A DNA stretch of 48,097 nucleotides, taken from contig CABUXM010000006.1 in the NCBI GenBank assembly GCA_902495545.1, forward strand, positions 1-48,097, in the 5' to 3' direction. Made by a program: the position numbers and the translations under genes. The notes under the pieces are model-generated. The model saw only the letters and a list, made by a program, of their open reading frames with translations, had not been told where the DNA came from and ran no database searches. Source of the DNA: an uncultured Collinsella sp. GTDB taxonomy: Bacteria; Actinomycetota; Coriobacteriia; Coriobacteriales; Coriobacteriaceae. Shown here in pieces: positions 32,098-40,406 of this stretch. How positions within the stretch are numbered: the first letter of the stretch is position 1; each line of letters begins with the position of its first letter.

Positions 32098-32531
32098 GCG
32101 CACATCAGCGACCGTAAGAGATATCGGAGCACAACGCCCGTTGCCGCTCCACAGCAGTCGATCATCACATCGGTGATCATGCCGGCGCGTCCCGGCACAA
32201 AGAGCTGAATCGTCTCGTCGATCGAAGGAATCAGCAGCAGGAACACCGCCGTGGGCAGCAGCACGTCAAAGGTGCGCCGGCCCTCAAAATCAAAGGCGTG
32301 CGTTGCCAAGATGCCGAGCACCATATACTCGGTAAAATGCGCGCACTTGCGAACAACAAAGTTGGTCACCCATTCACATGGAAGTCCCACGCCGTGCAGG
32401 AAACCGCGGATAGCTTCCATGACCGTTAGGCTCAGCGAGCCCGACCCCGAGCCGGGAATCAGCGAATTGCCCCAGATCAAGAGCGCCATCAGGCAGGTTA
32501 CAACCGCCCATTTTCGATTGATCTTAACCAT
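32082..32531 (-). CDS. VanZ-like membrane protein, 149 aa
   Basis: A small integral membrane protein with four hydrophobic segments. VanZ-family landmarks are RKCAHFTEYMVLG, and DETIQLFVPGRAGMITDVMID with the 'DE..Q.f.pgR...i.Dv.iD..G' motif. VanZ gives low-level teicoplanin resistance in enterococci by an unclear route; most chromosomal relatives have no known function and are probably envelope proteins. The start ATG 32531 lies seven bases behind the stop of the upstream 466-aa protein, so both are in one leftward operon. The C-terminus overlaps the terminator. Confidence 0.85.
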   Translation of the reverse strand: MVKINRKWAVVTCLMALLIWGNSLIPGSGSGSLSLTVMEAIRGFLHGVGLPCEWVTNFVVRKCAHFTEYMVLGILATHAFDFEGRRTFDVLLPTAVFLLLIPSIDETIQLFVPGRAGMITDVMIDCCGAATGVVLRYLLRSLMCAKKAA

Positions 32532-32538
32532 GCAGAAG

Positions 32539-33939
32539 TTATGCCTCCGCGCGGAGCGGCGCGAAGCTGGCGGTACCGCCCTCGATAACGCTCAGATAGG
32601 CACGGCCCGTACGCTTGGCGGTAGAGGACTGCAGGCGCTCGATCTCTTCCTCGAGGATCTGATTGACGCGCTCGTGACGACGATTTTCCATAATGCCGGC
32701 GGCAATAGCCTCGGCCCGCTCGATGCTCTCGCGCGAGATACGGGCGGTATCCTCGGGGAACACAGCGCTGTGACGGCCGACATAGGCGGGGGCAGCAGGC
32801 TGAGGGGCAGCGACGGGAGCGGGGGCTGCAACAGGAGCAGGCTCGTCAATCTCATCCAGAATCGCGGTGGCGGCGGCCCACATGTCCTCGTGGCCCGAGT
32901 AATCGGCCATGGGAACATCAACCTCGAGCGAGGCGTCCGGAAGGTCGCCGGTGTCGATGCGATCTTGGGCATCAATCGATGCGGTGATGGCTGCAGGCTC
33001 ATCGAGGTCATCGAGATCGATGTCCGCAGCACCGGAGATGATAGGCATGCTGGCGAGGTTTGCGTTGTACGGCGCAGCCTCGGCCGCCTGCTGCTGGGCA
33101 GGAGCGCCCCACAGCGAGCTTTCGGCGGCACGGCGGGCGGCAACGGCCTCCTCGTCCGCGGCCATGGCTTCATCAACGTACGAATTATCGGCAGAAGCGT
33201 TCGCGTCCGCCGAGGTAGCGCTGTAGGCGTTATTGGATGCCGCGTTGGCAACGAGTGCCACGAAAGCCGCAGTGCTGCCCGCAGGGGCGGCCTGGGAGCC
33301 CGATACGGCACGCGCCGCGGCGGCGATGTCGTCGCGATTGAGGGAGCCGGTCTGCCCGCCGTTGGTGAGCTCGTCGATGGCGACTTGATAGACGTCGCGC
33401 GAGCGTGCAGGGTCGCAGCTCACCGGCGAATCGTCGTCGAGCATACTGTCGATCATGGACCAAGCCTCGTCCTCGTCCATAGCATCTGCGGCTCGAGCGA
33501 TGGTAGGGACACCATCATCGGCATGACGGCGCTGGAACGCACCAGTCAGGCCGGAAAGGAATGCCGAGGTAGACTGCTCCGACTGAGCCTGAGAAGCAGA
33601 AACAGCAGCGTAAGGAGTAGCATCCTGCTGCTGAGCTGGAATCGAGGCGGTCTTGAACTCGCTTTGATGCTGATTGAGATTGGCGGCACCGCCCATGGCA
33701 TCGGGCTGGAACAGACGCTCTTCACGCTGCGCACGGTACTCGGAGATACCCAGCGAGGCGGCATAGATGCCCACGCCCGCCACCGCGCCCACGGCGAAGG
33801 GAACCGCACCCGCCACGACCGTCTCGTTCACCGACGAAAACGGCAGCGTCGCGGCATACATAACCACGGGAGCGGCAAGGCCGATCCCGCACGAAAGTCC
33901 GGCAAGGACTGCTCGTTGTGTTGCATCAGAAGAAGCCAT
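32539..33939 (-). CDS. Membrane-anchored Ala/Asp/Glu-rich protein of unknown function, 466 aa
   Basis: I do not recognise a family. Two hydrophobic stretches near the N-terminus (VLAGLSCGIGLAAPVVMYAA and VAGAVPFAVGAVAGVGIYAA) should form a membrane hairpin. The remaining 390 residues are acidic, Ala-rich and probably disordered, with an APAPVAAPQPAAP linker. The C-terminal 80 residues look folded: RISRESIERAEAIAAGIMEN, then a helix NQILEEEIERLQ and GRAYLSVIEGG. ATG 33939 is chosen because GGGGAGAGCTC precedes it. It is cotranscribed with the VanZ-like gene. The layout of membrane hairpin, long linker and small C-terminal domain suggests an envelope or cell-division-related tether, which is only a guess. 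Confidence 0.7.
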   Translation of the reverse strand: MASSDATQRAVLAGLSCGIGLAAPVVMYAATLPFSSVNETVVAGAVPFAVGAVAGVGIYAASLGISEYRAQREERLFQPDAMGGAANLNQHQSEFKTASIPAQQQDATPYAAVSASQAQSEQSTSAFLSGLTGAFQRRHADDGVPTIARAADAMDEDEAWSMIDSMLDDDSPVSCDPARSRDVYQVAIDELTNGGQTGSLNRDDIAAAARAVSGSQAAPAGSTAAFVALVANAASNNAYSATSADANASADNSYVDEAMAADEEAVAARRAAESSLWGAPAQQQAAEAAPYNANLASMPIISGAADIDLDDLDEPAAITASIDAQDRIDTGDLPDASLEVDVPMADYSGHEDMWAAATAILDEIDEPAPVAAPAPVAAPQPAAPAYVGRHSAVFPEDTARISRESIERAEAIAAGIMENRRHERVNQILEEEIERLQSSTAKRTGRAYLSVIEGGTASFAPLRAEA

Positions 33940-34181
33940 GAGCTCTCCCCATCTTCCAGCACCCAAATCGCATCATTCAGTTGGCTGCGCGAGAGAAGAT
34001 GAAGCGGGGCTATGCCCCAAAGCAACGGTATATGGTTCGTTTCATCTGCGTTTTCCGTCGCGAAGCTTAAACGCTATTATGCGAAACCGCCCTGTCGATT
34101 GCAAGCGACGATGTCGGATTGAAACGGGAAACCTGCTGCTTGCCAGTCCTATGGTCAAAAATAAGCGCGGAGCGGCGATAT

Positions 34182-34216
34182 AGAAAAGGGCCGAGGCTCA
34201 AAGCCCCGACCCTTTA
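34182..34216 (-). terminator. Terminator of rho
   Basis: On the minus strand AAAGGGTCGGGGCT pairs with AGCCTCGGCCCTTTT with two mismatches and a short loop, ending in TTTTCTATAT. It is 37 bases past the rho stop. The rest of 33940-34252 holds nothing else that I can support. Confidence 0.8.
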
Positions 34217-34252
34217 TTGCATTGATGACTATCGCTGCGTGTGGATGACAAC

Positions 34253-36826
34253 CTAGAACGTCTGCTCGTAGTCGCTGTGCTTTTTGGCCGAACGCACCAA
34301 GAACTCCTGGTTGGTATTGGTGCCCTTAAGACCCTTGATAAACGATGCGGCCGCGCGCTCGGTGTTGTTCATGCCGGCAAGAATGCGACGCAGACCAAAG
34401 ACAAACGGACGCATCTGCTCGTCGACCAACAGGTCCTCATTACGCGTACCGGAGGCAACGGGGTCGATAGCCGGGAAGATACGGCGGTCGGCCAGGTCGC
34501 GGTCGAGCTTAAGCTCCATGTTGCCGGTGCCCTTGAACTCCTCAAAGATGACCTCGTCCATCTTGGAACCAGTGTCGATGAGGGCAGAGGCCAGGATGGT
34601 GAGCGAGCCACCGTTCTCGATATTACGGGCTGCGCCCAGGAAGCGCTTGGGAGGATACAGTGCCGCCGAATCGACGCCGCCCGAAAGGATGCGGCCTGAG
34701 GCGGGCGCCGCCAAGTTGTAGGCGCGGGCAAGACGCGTGATGGAGTCGAGCACCACCACAACATCGCCGCCCAGCTCCACGATGCGCTTGGCGCGCTCGA
34801 TGACGAGCTCTGCCACGCGAGTGTGGTTGTCGGCGGGCATATCGAAGGTCGACGCCACAACCTCGCCCTTGATGGAACGCTGCATATCGGTGACCTCTTC
34901 GGGGCGCTCGTCGACGAGCAGGCAGATGAGGTGCACCTCGGGGTTGTTAATCGAGATAGACTGGCAGATCTTCTTGAGGATCGTGGTCTTGCCGGCCTTG
35001 GGCGGGGACACGATCAGGCCACGCTGACCCTTGCCGATCGGCGACACGATGTCGATGGCGCGACCGGTAATGGAGTCCTTGCCGTGCTCCATGCGCAGCG
35101 GCTCGTTGGGATAGACCGGGGTGAGGTCGCCGAACTTGGGACGGTTGCGAATCTGCTCGGGGTCCAGACCGTTGACGGTCGTGATTTTGGCGAGGCCGGC
35201 GCGCTTGTCGCCGCCGCGCGAAGGACGCAGCGAGCCCTCGATGACGTCGCCCGTGCGCAGGCGCGCTGAGCGGATGAGGTAGGCGGGCACGAAGGCGTCG
35301 TCGTTGGACTTCATGTAGCCATGGGCGTGGATGATGCCGGAGCTGTCCGGGCGAATCTGCAGAATGCCCTTGATGTCGCGGAAGCCCTCTGCCTTCGCGG
35401 CGGTCGTGTAGATCTCCTCGACGAGCTCGGCTTTCTTCTTGCCGGTCGTCTCGATCTCGAACTCCTTGGCCTTCTCGCGCAGTTCGGCGACCTTCATGGC
35501 AGCGAGCTCCTCGCGCGAAAGCGTGGGCTCGGTGGGGGCGGCGTTGCGCTCCTTGTTGCGCTGTTTGCGATCGCGCTGACGGTTGCGACGGTCGTTGTTG
35601 CGCTCGTCCTTGCGATCGTTGCGCTCCTCGTTGCGCTTGTGCTGGCGACGGTTGGAACGAGTGCCGTCTTCGCCCTCAGCGGGGGCGGCACCATCGGTTG
35701 CGGCGGCGCCGGCATTGGCCGCAGCGGCGTCATTGGCCTCGGCGCCGGAATCAATCTGCGCTTCGGCATCAGTCTGCTGCTCGGACGCCTTGGCCTTAGC
35801 GGACTTCTTACGACCGCGCTTGGGCTTCTCGGACGCAGACTGTTCGACGTCTTGGGGCTCGGCAGCATCAGTCGATGCATCGGCGGTCGTCTCGGCGGAA
35901 TCCTCGGACGCACCCTTCTTGGCAGCCTTGGCCTTGGACGTGCGCTTAGCAGCAGTACGATGGCTGCGACCAGGACGGACGTCGGCGGGCTCGGCATCGG
36001 CGGGAGCGGCCTCGGAAGTCGTAGCATCCTGAACGGGTGCATCGACAGCAGTTGCAGACTCGGCGGTCGCCGCAGCATCCCGAGCAGCTGCGGCTGCGGC
36101 TGCGGCCTTCTCTGCCTCGACGAAGGCCTTGGGCTTGCGACCGCGACGGTGCGGGCGCAAAGCCGGATCGACAACGGGAACTTCGCTGGCCTCGACAGAC
36201 GCAGCGTGCTCAGCAGGCGATGCGCCCTCCCCTGCCGTGGAACGGACCGAAGCCTCAGTGAGCTCGGGGGTTACCTGTTCAGCAACCTGCTCGGCCTTAA
36301 CAGCCGTGCGACGGCGTGTGCGCGTTGCCGGCTTCTCGGTCGGCAGGTCGGCGGCAGGGGTCTCGGTGGCGGCAGGGGTCTCGGGCACAGACGGAGCTGC
36401 AAGCTCGGTCAGAGCCGCGGCCTCGCGCTCGGCAGCACGACGGCGGGCGCGCACCACCTGAGCCTCGCTAATCTGCGCCAACGCACGTGCCTGCGCGACC
36501 TCATCGGAAATCGACGCCGAGGAGTCAGCTGCAACGGTGCGCTTGGCGCGCGTCGTGCGCGTGGTACGGCGCTTGGGCTTGGTGACCTCCTCGCCGTCAG
36601 CGGCAGGCTTGGCCGTGCGGCGCATGCGCTTGGGCTTTGCCGGAGCAGCCTCCTCACCAGTTGCAGGCACGGCCTTCTCAGCCGCTGAAGGCGTAGGCGT
36701 CGAAGCAGCCTTAGACGTCTCAGGAGCCGAGGCTTGCGCGGGCGCCGCGACCTGGTCCGACGCAACCGGTGCAGCGGGAGCGGCTTGCGTCGTCGTTATT
36801 TCGTTTTCTTGCTGTTGATCAGACAC
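34253..36826 (-). CDS. rho: Transcription termination factor Rho with 433-residue N-terminal extension, 857 aa
   Basis: An RNA-dependent ATPase/helicase that ends transcription. The conserved Rho part is residues 434-857: Rho-N helices (LSREELAAMKVAELREKAKE), the RNA-binding cold-shock-like domain (GILQIRPDSSGIIHAHGY), Walker A SPPKAGKTT (608-615), CLLVDERPEEVTDMQR, Walker B VVVVLDSITRLARAYN and RNIENGGSLTI. Residues 1-433 are low-complexity, rich in Ala, Glu, Lys, Arg and Thr, with repeated KPKRRTTRTTRAKR-like basic patches and an Asn/Arg/Asp run (residues 390-425). Extensions occur in other actinobacterial Rho proteins, but this one doubles the protein. The start is GTG 36826 with a weak ribosome site and a long leader, possible points of autoregulation. 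Confidence 0.96.
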   Translation of the reverse strand: MSDQQQENEITTTQAAPAAPVASDQVAAPAQASAPETSKAASTPTPSAAEKAVPATGEEAAPAKPKRMRRTAKPAADGEEVTKPKRRTTRTTRAKRTVAADSSASISDEVAQARALAQISEAQVVRARRRAAEREAAALTELAAPSVPETPAATETPAADLPTEKPATRTRRRTAVKAEQVAEQVTPELTEASVRSTAGEGASPAEHAASVEASEVPVVDPALRPHRRGRKPKAFVEAEKAAAAAAAARDAAATAESATAVDAPVQDATTSEAAPADAEPADVRPGRSHRTAAKRTSKAKAAKKGASEDSAETTADASTDAAEPQDVEQSASEKPKRGRKKSAKAKASEQQTDAEAQIDSGAEANDAAAANAGAAATDGAAPAEGEDGTRSNRRQHKRNEERNDRKDERNNDRRNRQRDRKQRNKERNAAPTEPTLSREELAAMKVAELREKAKEFEIETTGKKKAELVEEIYTTAAKAEGFRDIKGILQIRPDSSGIIHAHGYMKSNDDAFVPAYLIRSARLRTGDVIEGSLRPSRGGDKRAGLAKITTVNGLDPEQIRNRPKFGDLTPVYPNEPLRMEHGKDSITGRAIDIVSPIGKGQRGLIVSPPKAGKTTILKKICQSISINNPEVHLICLLVDERPEEVTDMQRSIKGEVVASTFDMPADNHTRVAELVIERAKRIVELGGDVVVVLDSITRLARAYNLAAPASGRILSGGVDSAALYPPKRFLGAARNIENGGSLTILASALIDTGSKMDEVIFEEFKGTGNMELKLDRDLADRRIFPAIDPVASGTRNEDLLVDEQMRPFVFGLRRILAGMNNTERAAASFIKGLKGTNTNQEFLVRSAKKHSDYEQTF

Positions 36827-36970
36827 AGTGTTTGCTCAACTTTCTTTTCAAGCCCTGTGATCACATGCTCCCTGCATAAACCTTCAGGGCGGCTAAACAG
36901 TCTAGCTCCGTCAAATACCGACGGACATCATTGATCTGTATCGAGATATTTGCGTCATATACGCAGCGTT

Positions 36971-36998
36971 AGTGTAACACAACCGCCGCCACCTGCAA
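36971..36998 (-). promoter_or_regulatory. rho: rho promoter
   Basis: Read on the minus strand, TTGCAG (36993-36998) and TACACT (36971-36976) are separated by 16 bases. The transcript would carry about 135 bases of leader before the GTG at 36826, which is AT-richer than its surroundings and could be a target of Rho autoregulation. Confidence 0.6.
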
Positions 36999-37005
36999 CT
37001 TAGTC

Positions 37006-37050
37006 ATTGGGGACGTTCTTAAACGACTAGTCAAAAGGGACACTCCTCCT
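37006..37050 (-). repeat. AGGAGTGTCCC...AACGTCCCC repeat, copy 1
   Basis: On the minus strand it reads AGGAGTGTCCC, then a centre with the palindrome GACTAGTC, then AAGAACGTCCCCAATGAC. The same flanks with a different central palindrome (TGCCGGCA) occur at 43898-43938 on the plus strand. It lies about 10 bases upstream of the rho promoter. Confidence 0.7.
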
Positions 37051-37059
37051 CAAAAGCGC

Positions 37060-37465
37060 CTTGAGATGTCGCGCCAGAGGAGTGAAGCCGTGGCACCCGG
37101 AATAGCCGCGCCACGAATCGCGCCCATCTACTACGTTTGCCCCCGAGCCCCTGACCATACCCTTGTTTTTTCAAAAACAACGAGTCTGCTACCTGCGGTT
37201 TTAATATCGTACTTTTCGGCATGGTTCGGGATATGCGTCCAAACGTAGGAGATGAGCCCAATTCGTGGCGGACGGTATCCCGCCACACCTCCGCGAGACA
37301 AAAATGATCCATTTTCCTCCGTCCCCAAGGGACAATTTTCAAAACTACGCCGGATTACGCGGCCAGAATGCTGCAAGCCAACCATACCCTGCATTTTCAA
37401 GAAACAATAAGCCATCTACCTGCGGGTTTACTTTTGCTATTGGCACCATGGTCGCCAGTTAGCGA
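37060..37465. repeat. Complex intergenic repeat region upstream of rho: long inverted repeat and 50-base direct repeats
   Basis: CGCCACGAATCGCGCCCATC plus TACTACGTTT at 37110-37139 is mirrored by AAACGTAGGAGATGAGCCCA plus ATTCGTGGCG at 37239-37268 (about 26 of 30 match). The similarity extends outward through a GTGGC...CG block. Inside the loop and again at 37378-37430 there is a direct repeat beginning ACCATACCCT, continuing TTTTCAA-AAACAA and ending CTACCTGCGG-TTTA. Short frames run through it but none has a ribosome site or family resemblance, so I read it as non-coding repetitive DNA, perhaps a decayed mobile element. No gene is seen from 36827 to 37616. Confidence 0.6.
37305..37340. repeat. 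TGATCC..TTTTCCTCCGTCCCC repeat, copy 1
   Basis: ATGATCCATTTTCCTCCGTC followed by CCC is nearly identical to 45271-45293. Here the right end reads AAGGGACAATTTT, giving GTCCC-CAA-GGGAC, whereas the other copy ends in a hairpin arm CGGATCAT. Confidence 0.65.
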
Positions 37466-37537
37466 TTCAGTCCCGTAAACCGGTATAGTTGCGATTTGGT
37501 AGCATTTCCCAGCAAACCAAATAGTCTCACCAAACGC

Positions 37538-37573
37538 AAAAAGCCCGACCTCCGCATGGAGATCGGGCTTATA
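37538..37573 (-). terminator. Terminator of argS
   Basis: On the minus strand AAGCCCGATCTCC pairs with GGAGGTCGGGCTT around ATGC, followed by TTTGCG. It is 44 bases past the argS stop at 37617. Confidence 0.88.
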
Positions 37574-37616
37574 GGGCTCAGCAAAGCCGAACCTACACGG
37601 TCAAATGATCCGTAGC

Positions 37617-39470
37617 TTACATCTGCTCGGGAGCGGAAACGCCAACGAGGGTGAGCACCAGGGCGAGCGTCACGCGGACGGCATCGCAAGCGGCCAGACG
37701 GGCGCGCGAAAGCTCGGGGTCGACGGGACGGCCCTCGCTCGGCAGCACCTGACAGGCAGCGTAGAAGCTGTGGAAGTCGCCGGCGAGTTCCTCGGCAAAG
37801 TGCGTCAGACGGAACGGGGCGCGGTCGCGAGCGCAGCTGGCGATGAGGTCGGTGAGCTCGTTGAGCTTACGCGAAAGGGCGAGCTCGGTCGGGTCGGTCA
37901 GCAGCGAGTAATCGACGTTCTCACCGATGGCCTTGGCGGCAACGGCCTTCATGCCCATCTCGTCAGCCTGCTCGGGCGTAACGTCAGCGGCACGGCGCAG
38001 GATGGAGCATACGCGGGCGTGAGCATACTGCACGTAATAGACCGGGTTGGAGTTGTCGCGCTTCTTAACGGCCTCAATATCGAAGTCGACCATCTGGTTG
38101 GAGCTCTTGGAGATGAGCGTGTAGCGAGCGGCATCGGAGCCGACCTCGTCGACGAGCTCCTGCAGGGTCACCATGGTGCCCTTACGCTTGGACATACGGA
38201 CGGGCTTGCCGTTGCGCAGCAGGTTGACGAGCTGGCCCAGCAGAACCTCAAACTTGCCGGGGTAACCCAGAGCGTCGCAGACGCAGCGGACGCGCTCGAT
38301 GTAGCCGTGGTGGTCGGCACCCCAGATGTCGATGACGTGGTCGACGCGCTGGAACTTATCCCAGTGATAGGCAACGTCGGAGGCGAAGTAGGTGTACTCG
38401 CCGTCGGACTTGATCAGGACGCGGTCCTTGTCATCGCCCAGGTCGGTGGAGCGGAACCACAGGGCGCCGTCCTTGGTGTAGAGGTAGCCCATCTTGTCGA
38501 GCTTCTCAAAAGCGCGGTCGACGGCGGAGGTGCCGGCGGTCTCGCCCTCGGTGTCCTTCACGTACAGCGAACGCTCGGAGTACCAACGATCGAAGTCGCA
38601 GTTGACGGCATGGCAGAGGTCGCGCATGTTGTCGACCATCTTTACGTAGCCGCGCTCGCGGAAGCTCTCCATGCGCTCCTGAGGATCGGCGTCGACCCAC
38701 TTATCGCCGTCGGTGCGCCAGAACTCAGCAGCCTCGTCGATGATGTAGTCGCCGCCGTAGGAGTCCTTGCCCAGGGTCTCGGCAAAGTTGTCCTGATACG
38801 GATGGGTCTCGGGATGCTCGTCGTTCTCGTCGGCGACAAAGGCGTCGCGGTCGGCGATCAAGATCTTGTGAGCCTCGTCGATATCCACGCCCTGCTTGGC
38901 GATGATGTCGGCAAGCTGCATATAGCGCGTGCTGATGGAGTTGCCGAAGGTGTTCATCTGAGAGCCGTGGTCGTTGATGTAGAACTCACGCTGGATGTCG
39001 TAACCGGCGTGGTCCATGACGCGGCAGAGCGAGTCGCCCAGAGCGGCCCAGCGGCCGTGGCCGATGTGCATGGGGCCGACGGGGTTGGCAGAGACGAACT
39101 CGACCTGGGTCTTCAAGCCGCCACCGACGTTGGACTTAGCGAAGTCCATGCCCTTCTCGCGGGCCTCGCCAAAGATGGCATTCTTGACGGCGACGGAGAG
39201 GTAGAAGTTGATGAAGCCGGGGCCTGCGATCTCGACCTTCTCGATCGCGGGGTCCTCGGGCATATGGGCAACGACGGCCTCGGCGATCTTGCGCGGGGCA
39301 CAGTGAGCCAGCTTGGCGGACTTCAGGGCCATGGTGGAGGTCCACTCGCCATGAGAAGTGTCAGCCGGTCGCTCGATGGCGCAATCGTCAAGTTCAAATG
39401 CGGAAAGGTCGCCGGCCTCCTGGGCCGCAGCAAGCGCAGCGCGTACCAGCTCTTCAATCTTCTCGGGCAT
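37617..39470 (-). CDS. argS: Arginyl-tRNA synthetase, 617 aa
   Basis: A class I aminoacyl-tRNA synthetase that charges tRNA-Arg. It shows the N-terminal tRNA D-loop-binding domain (Add-1), the HIGH signature in NPVGPMHIGHGRW, ADHHGYIERVRC in the catalytic core and a KMSK-like PVRMSKRKGTMVT. The C-terminal anticodon-binding helical domain carries PVYYVQYAHARVCSILRRA, which is specific to ArgRS. ATG 39470 is preceded by a perfect AAGGAGG. It is divergent from carD across 342 bases and monocistronic with its own terminator. Length is slightly above the common 550-600. No irregularity is visible. Confidence 0.96.
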   Translation of the reverse strand: MPEKIEELVRAALAAAQEAGDLSAFELDDCAIERPADTSHGEWTSTMALKSAKLAHCAPRKIAEAVVAHMPEDPAIEKVEIAGPGFINFYLSVAVKNAIFGEAREKGMDFAKSNVGGGLKTQVEFVSANPVGPMHIGHGRWAALGDSLCRVMDHAGYDIQREFYINDHGSQMNTFGNSISTRYMQLADIIAKQGVDIDEAHKILIADRDAFVADENDEHPETHPYQDNFAETLGKDSYGGDYIIDEAAEFWRTDGDKWVDADPQERMESFRERGYVKMVDNMRDLCHAVNCDFDRWYSERSLYVKDTEGETAGTSAVDRAFEKLDKMGYLYTKDGALWFRSTDLGDDKDRVLIKSDGEYTYFASDVAYHWDKFQRVDHVIDIWGADHHGYIERVRCVCDALGYPGKFEVLLGQLVNLLRNGKPVRMSKRKGTMVTLQELVDEVGSDAARYTLISKSSNQMVDFDIEAVKKRDNSNPVYYVQYAHARVCSILRRAADVTPEQADEMGMKAVAAKAIGENVDYSLLTDPTELALSRKLNELTDLIASCARDRAPFRLTHFAEELAGDFHSFYAACQVLPSEGRPVDPELSRARLAACDAVRVTLALVLTLVGVSAPEQM

Positions 39471-39812
39471 AGGTCCTCCTTGTGTTAAAGCCCCCGAGCT
39501 CTTGGTCACTCGTAGGGCAAAAGCCAGAGTTTGTAGCACTCTATCACAAGCGGTAGCTACTGTCGCAGGGTAAAGCTAATAGATATTGCATATGCACAAA
39601 ATTGACTACAGCTTGTATGGAGTCACTCAAAGATGCCAGTCTGCCTGCAAATTATGCACGCGTTGAAAATGCATAAAGGTGTGAATGAGCTGCGTCTTTT
39701 ATCGAATACTCTTACCTATCAGAGTTGTGTGCTTTTCCTGCATAAAGTGAGGATTTGCGCACGTCAGCGTGTTATTCTAGACATACGTAAATTCGTATAA
39801 GTTGGAGGTAGC
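39471..39812. promoter_or_regulatory. AT-rich divergent control region of argS and carD
   Basis: No gene is present in these 342 bases. Visible elements are TGCATAAAG at 39670-39678 and 39739-39747, related ATGCACAA and ATGCACGC words near 39590 and 39653, and the palindrome TACG-TAAATT-CGTA at 39784-39797 directly upstream of the carD ribosome site. TATTCT at about 39771 is a candidate carD -10. The repeated TGCATAAA words suggest an operator used more than once; the regulator is unknown. Confidence 0.45.
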
Positions 39813-40298
39813 ATGTTCTCAATCGGTCAACACGTCATTCATCCGGGTCAGGGAGTCTGCACCGTCGTCGGTTTTAGGGACGACACACCGCAGCCCATGC
39901 TGCTGCTCGAGACCAAGCAGGGACACGCGCAGACGATCCTCATGTACCCCGTGGCGCAGGCCGACCGTTTGCACGCCGCCATCTCTCAGCAAGATGCCGA
40001 GCACCTGCTGAGCCACTACGACGAGCTGGAGTGCGACACCTTTACCGAGCGCAACAGCTCACTTGAAGAGACGCACTTTAAGCAGCAGCTCAAGCTGGGT
40101 GCGCCCGAGACGGTCCGCGTGGCAAAGACCATGATGCACCGCATTCGCCAGGCCGAGGAAGCTGATAAAAAGCCCAGCTCCTACTACATGCGCGTACTCA
40201 AGGAAGCCAAGCGCCGCTCCATCGAGGAGTTCGCTGTGGCCTTGGGCGTCACCGAGGAGGACGCTGAAGCCCGCCTAGCCCAAGCTGCCCTCAACTAA
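39813..40298 (+). CDS. carD: CarD-family transcription regulator, 161 aa
   Basis: An RNA-polymerase-binding regulator. The N-terminal RID domain (residues 1-60) is clear: FSIGQHVIHPGQGVCTVVGF matches the 'G..VvyP.hGvg.i' start of CarD/CdnL and the TRCF interaction domain. The helical C-terminal domain (95-160), which in CarD contacts promoter DNA, has YYMRVLKEAKRRSIEEFAVA. The start ATG follows TTGGAGGTAGC. In actinobacteria CarD stabilises open promoter complexes and influences rRNA and stress genes; the same is inferred here. A TACG/CGTA palindrome lies over its leader. It is followed by a repeat hairpin that can act as terminator. Confidence 0.88.
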   Translation: MFSIGQHVIHPGQGVCTVVGFRDDTPQPMLLLETKQGHAQTILMYPVAQADRLHAAISQQDAEHLLSHYDELECDTFTERNSSLEETHFKQQLKLGAPETVRVAKTMMHRIRQAEEADKKPSSYYMRVLKEAKRRSIEEFAVALGVTEEDAEARLAQAALN

Positions 40299-40311
40299 CC
40301 CAACCGCGCCA

Positions 40312-40352
40312 AAAACCACCACAAAGGGGACAGGCACCTTTGTGGTGGTTTT
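40312..40352. repeat. CAAAGGGGACAGGCACCTTTG hairpin, copy 1
   Basis: AAAACCACCACAAAGG at 40312-40327 pairs perfectly with CCTTTGTGGTGGTTTT at 40337-40352 around the nine-base loop GGACAGGCA, and TTTTCTTG follows. It ends the carD transcript. A second copy after the HD gene has the same loop and an A-T to G-C compensated pair. Confidence 0.9.
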
Positions 40353-40406
40353 CTTGTTCTAGTAGTATTCATTCTCATCGATACCCACGAGCACAAGGAG
40401 TCTCTT

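Noticed and set aside
35321..36688. A 455-codon Leu/Gly-rich frame opposite the rho extension that looks like a membrane protein
   Set aside because: The low-complexity Ala/Glu/Lys codons of rho give Leu/Gly/Ser on the other strand. There is no ribosome site and no pattern of separate helices, and the Rho frame is certain.
37031..37415. Small reading frames of 90-100 codons in the rho-argS gap
   Set aside because: They run through inverted and direct repeats, have no ribosome site and no similarity to a family I know. Repeat DNA explains them better.
39471..39560. A T-box leader in front of argS
   Set aside because: The start codon is preceded by only a short AT-rich stretch, with no T-box core (TGGNACCGCG-like) sequence and no antiterminator fold.
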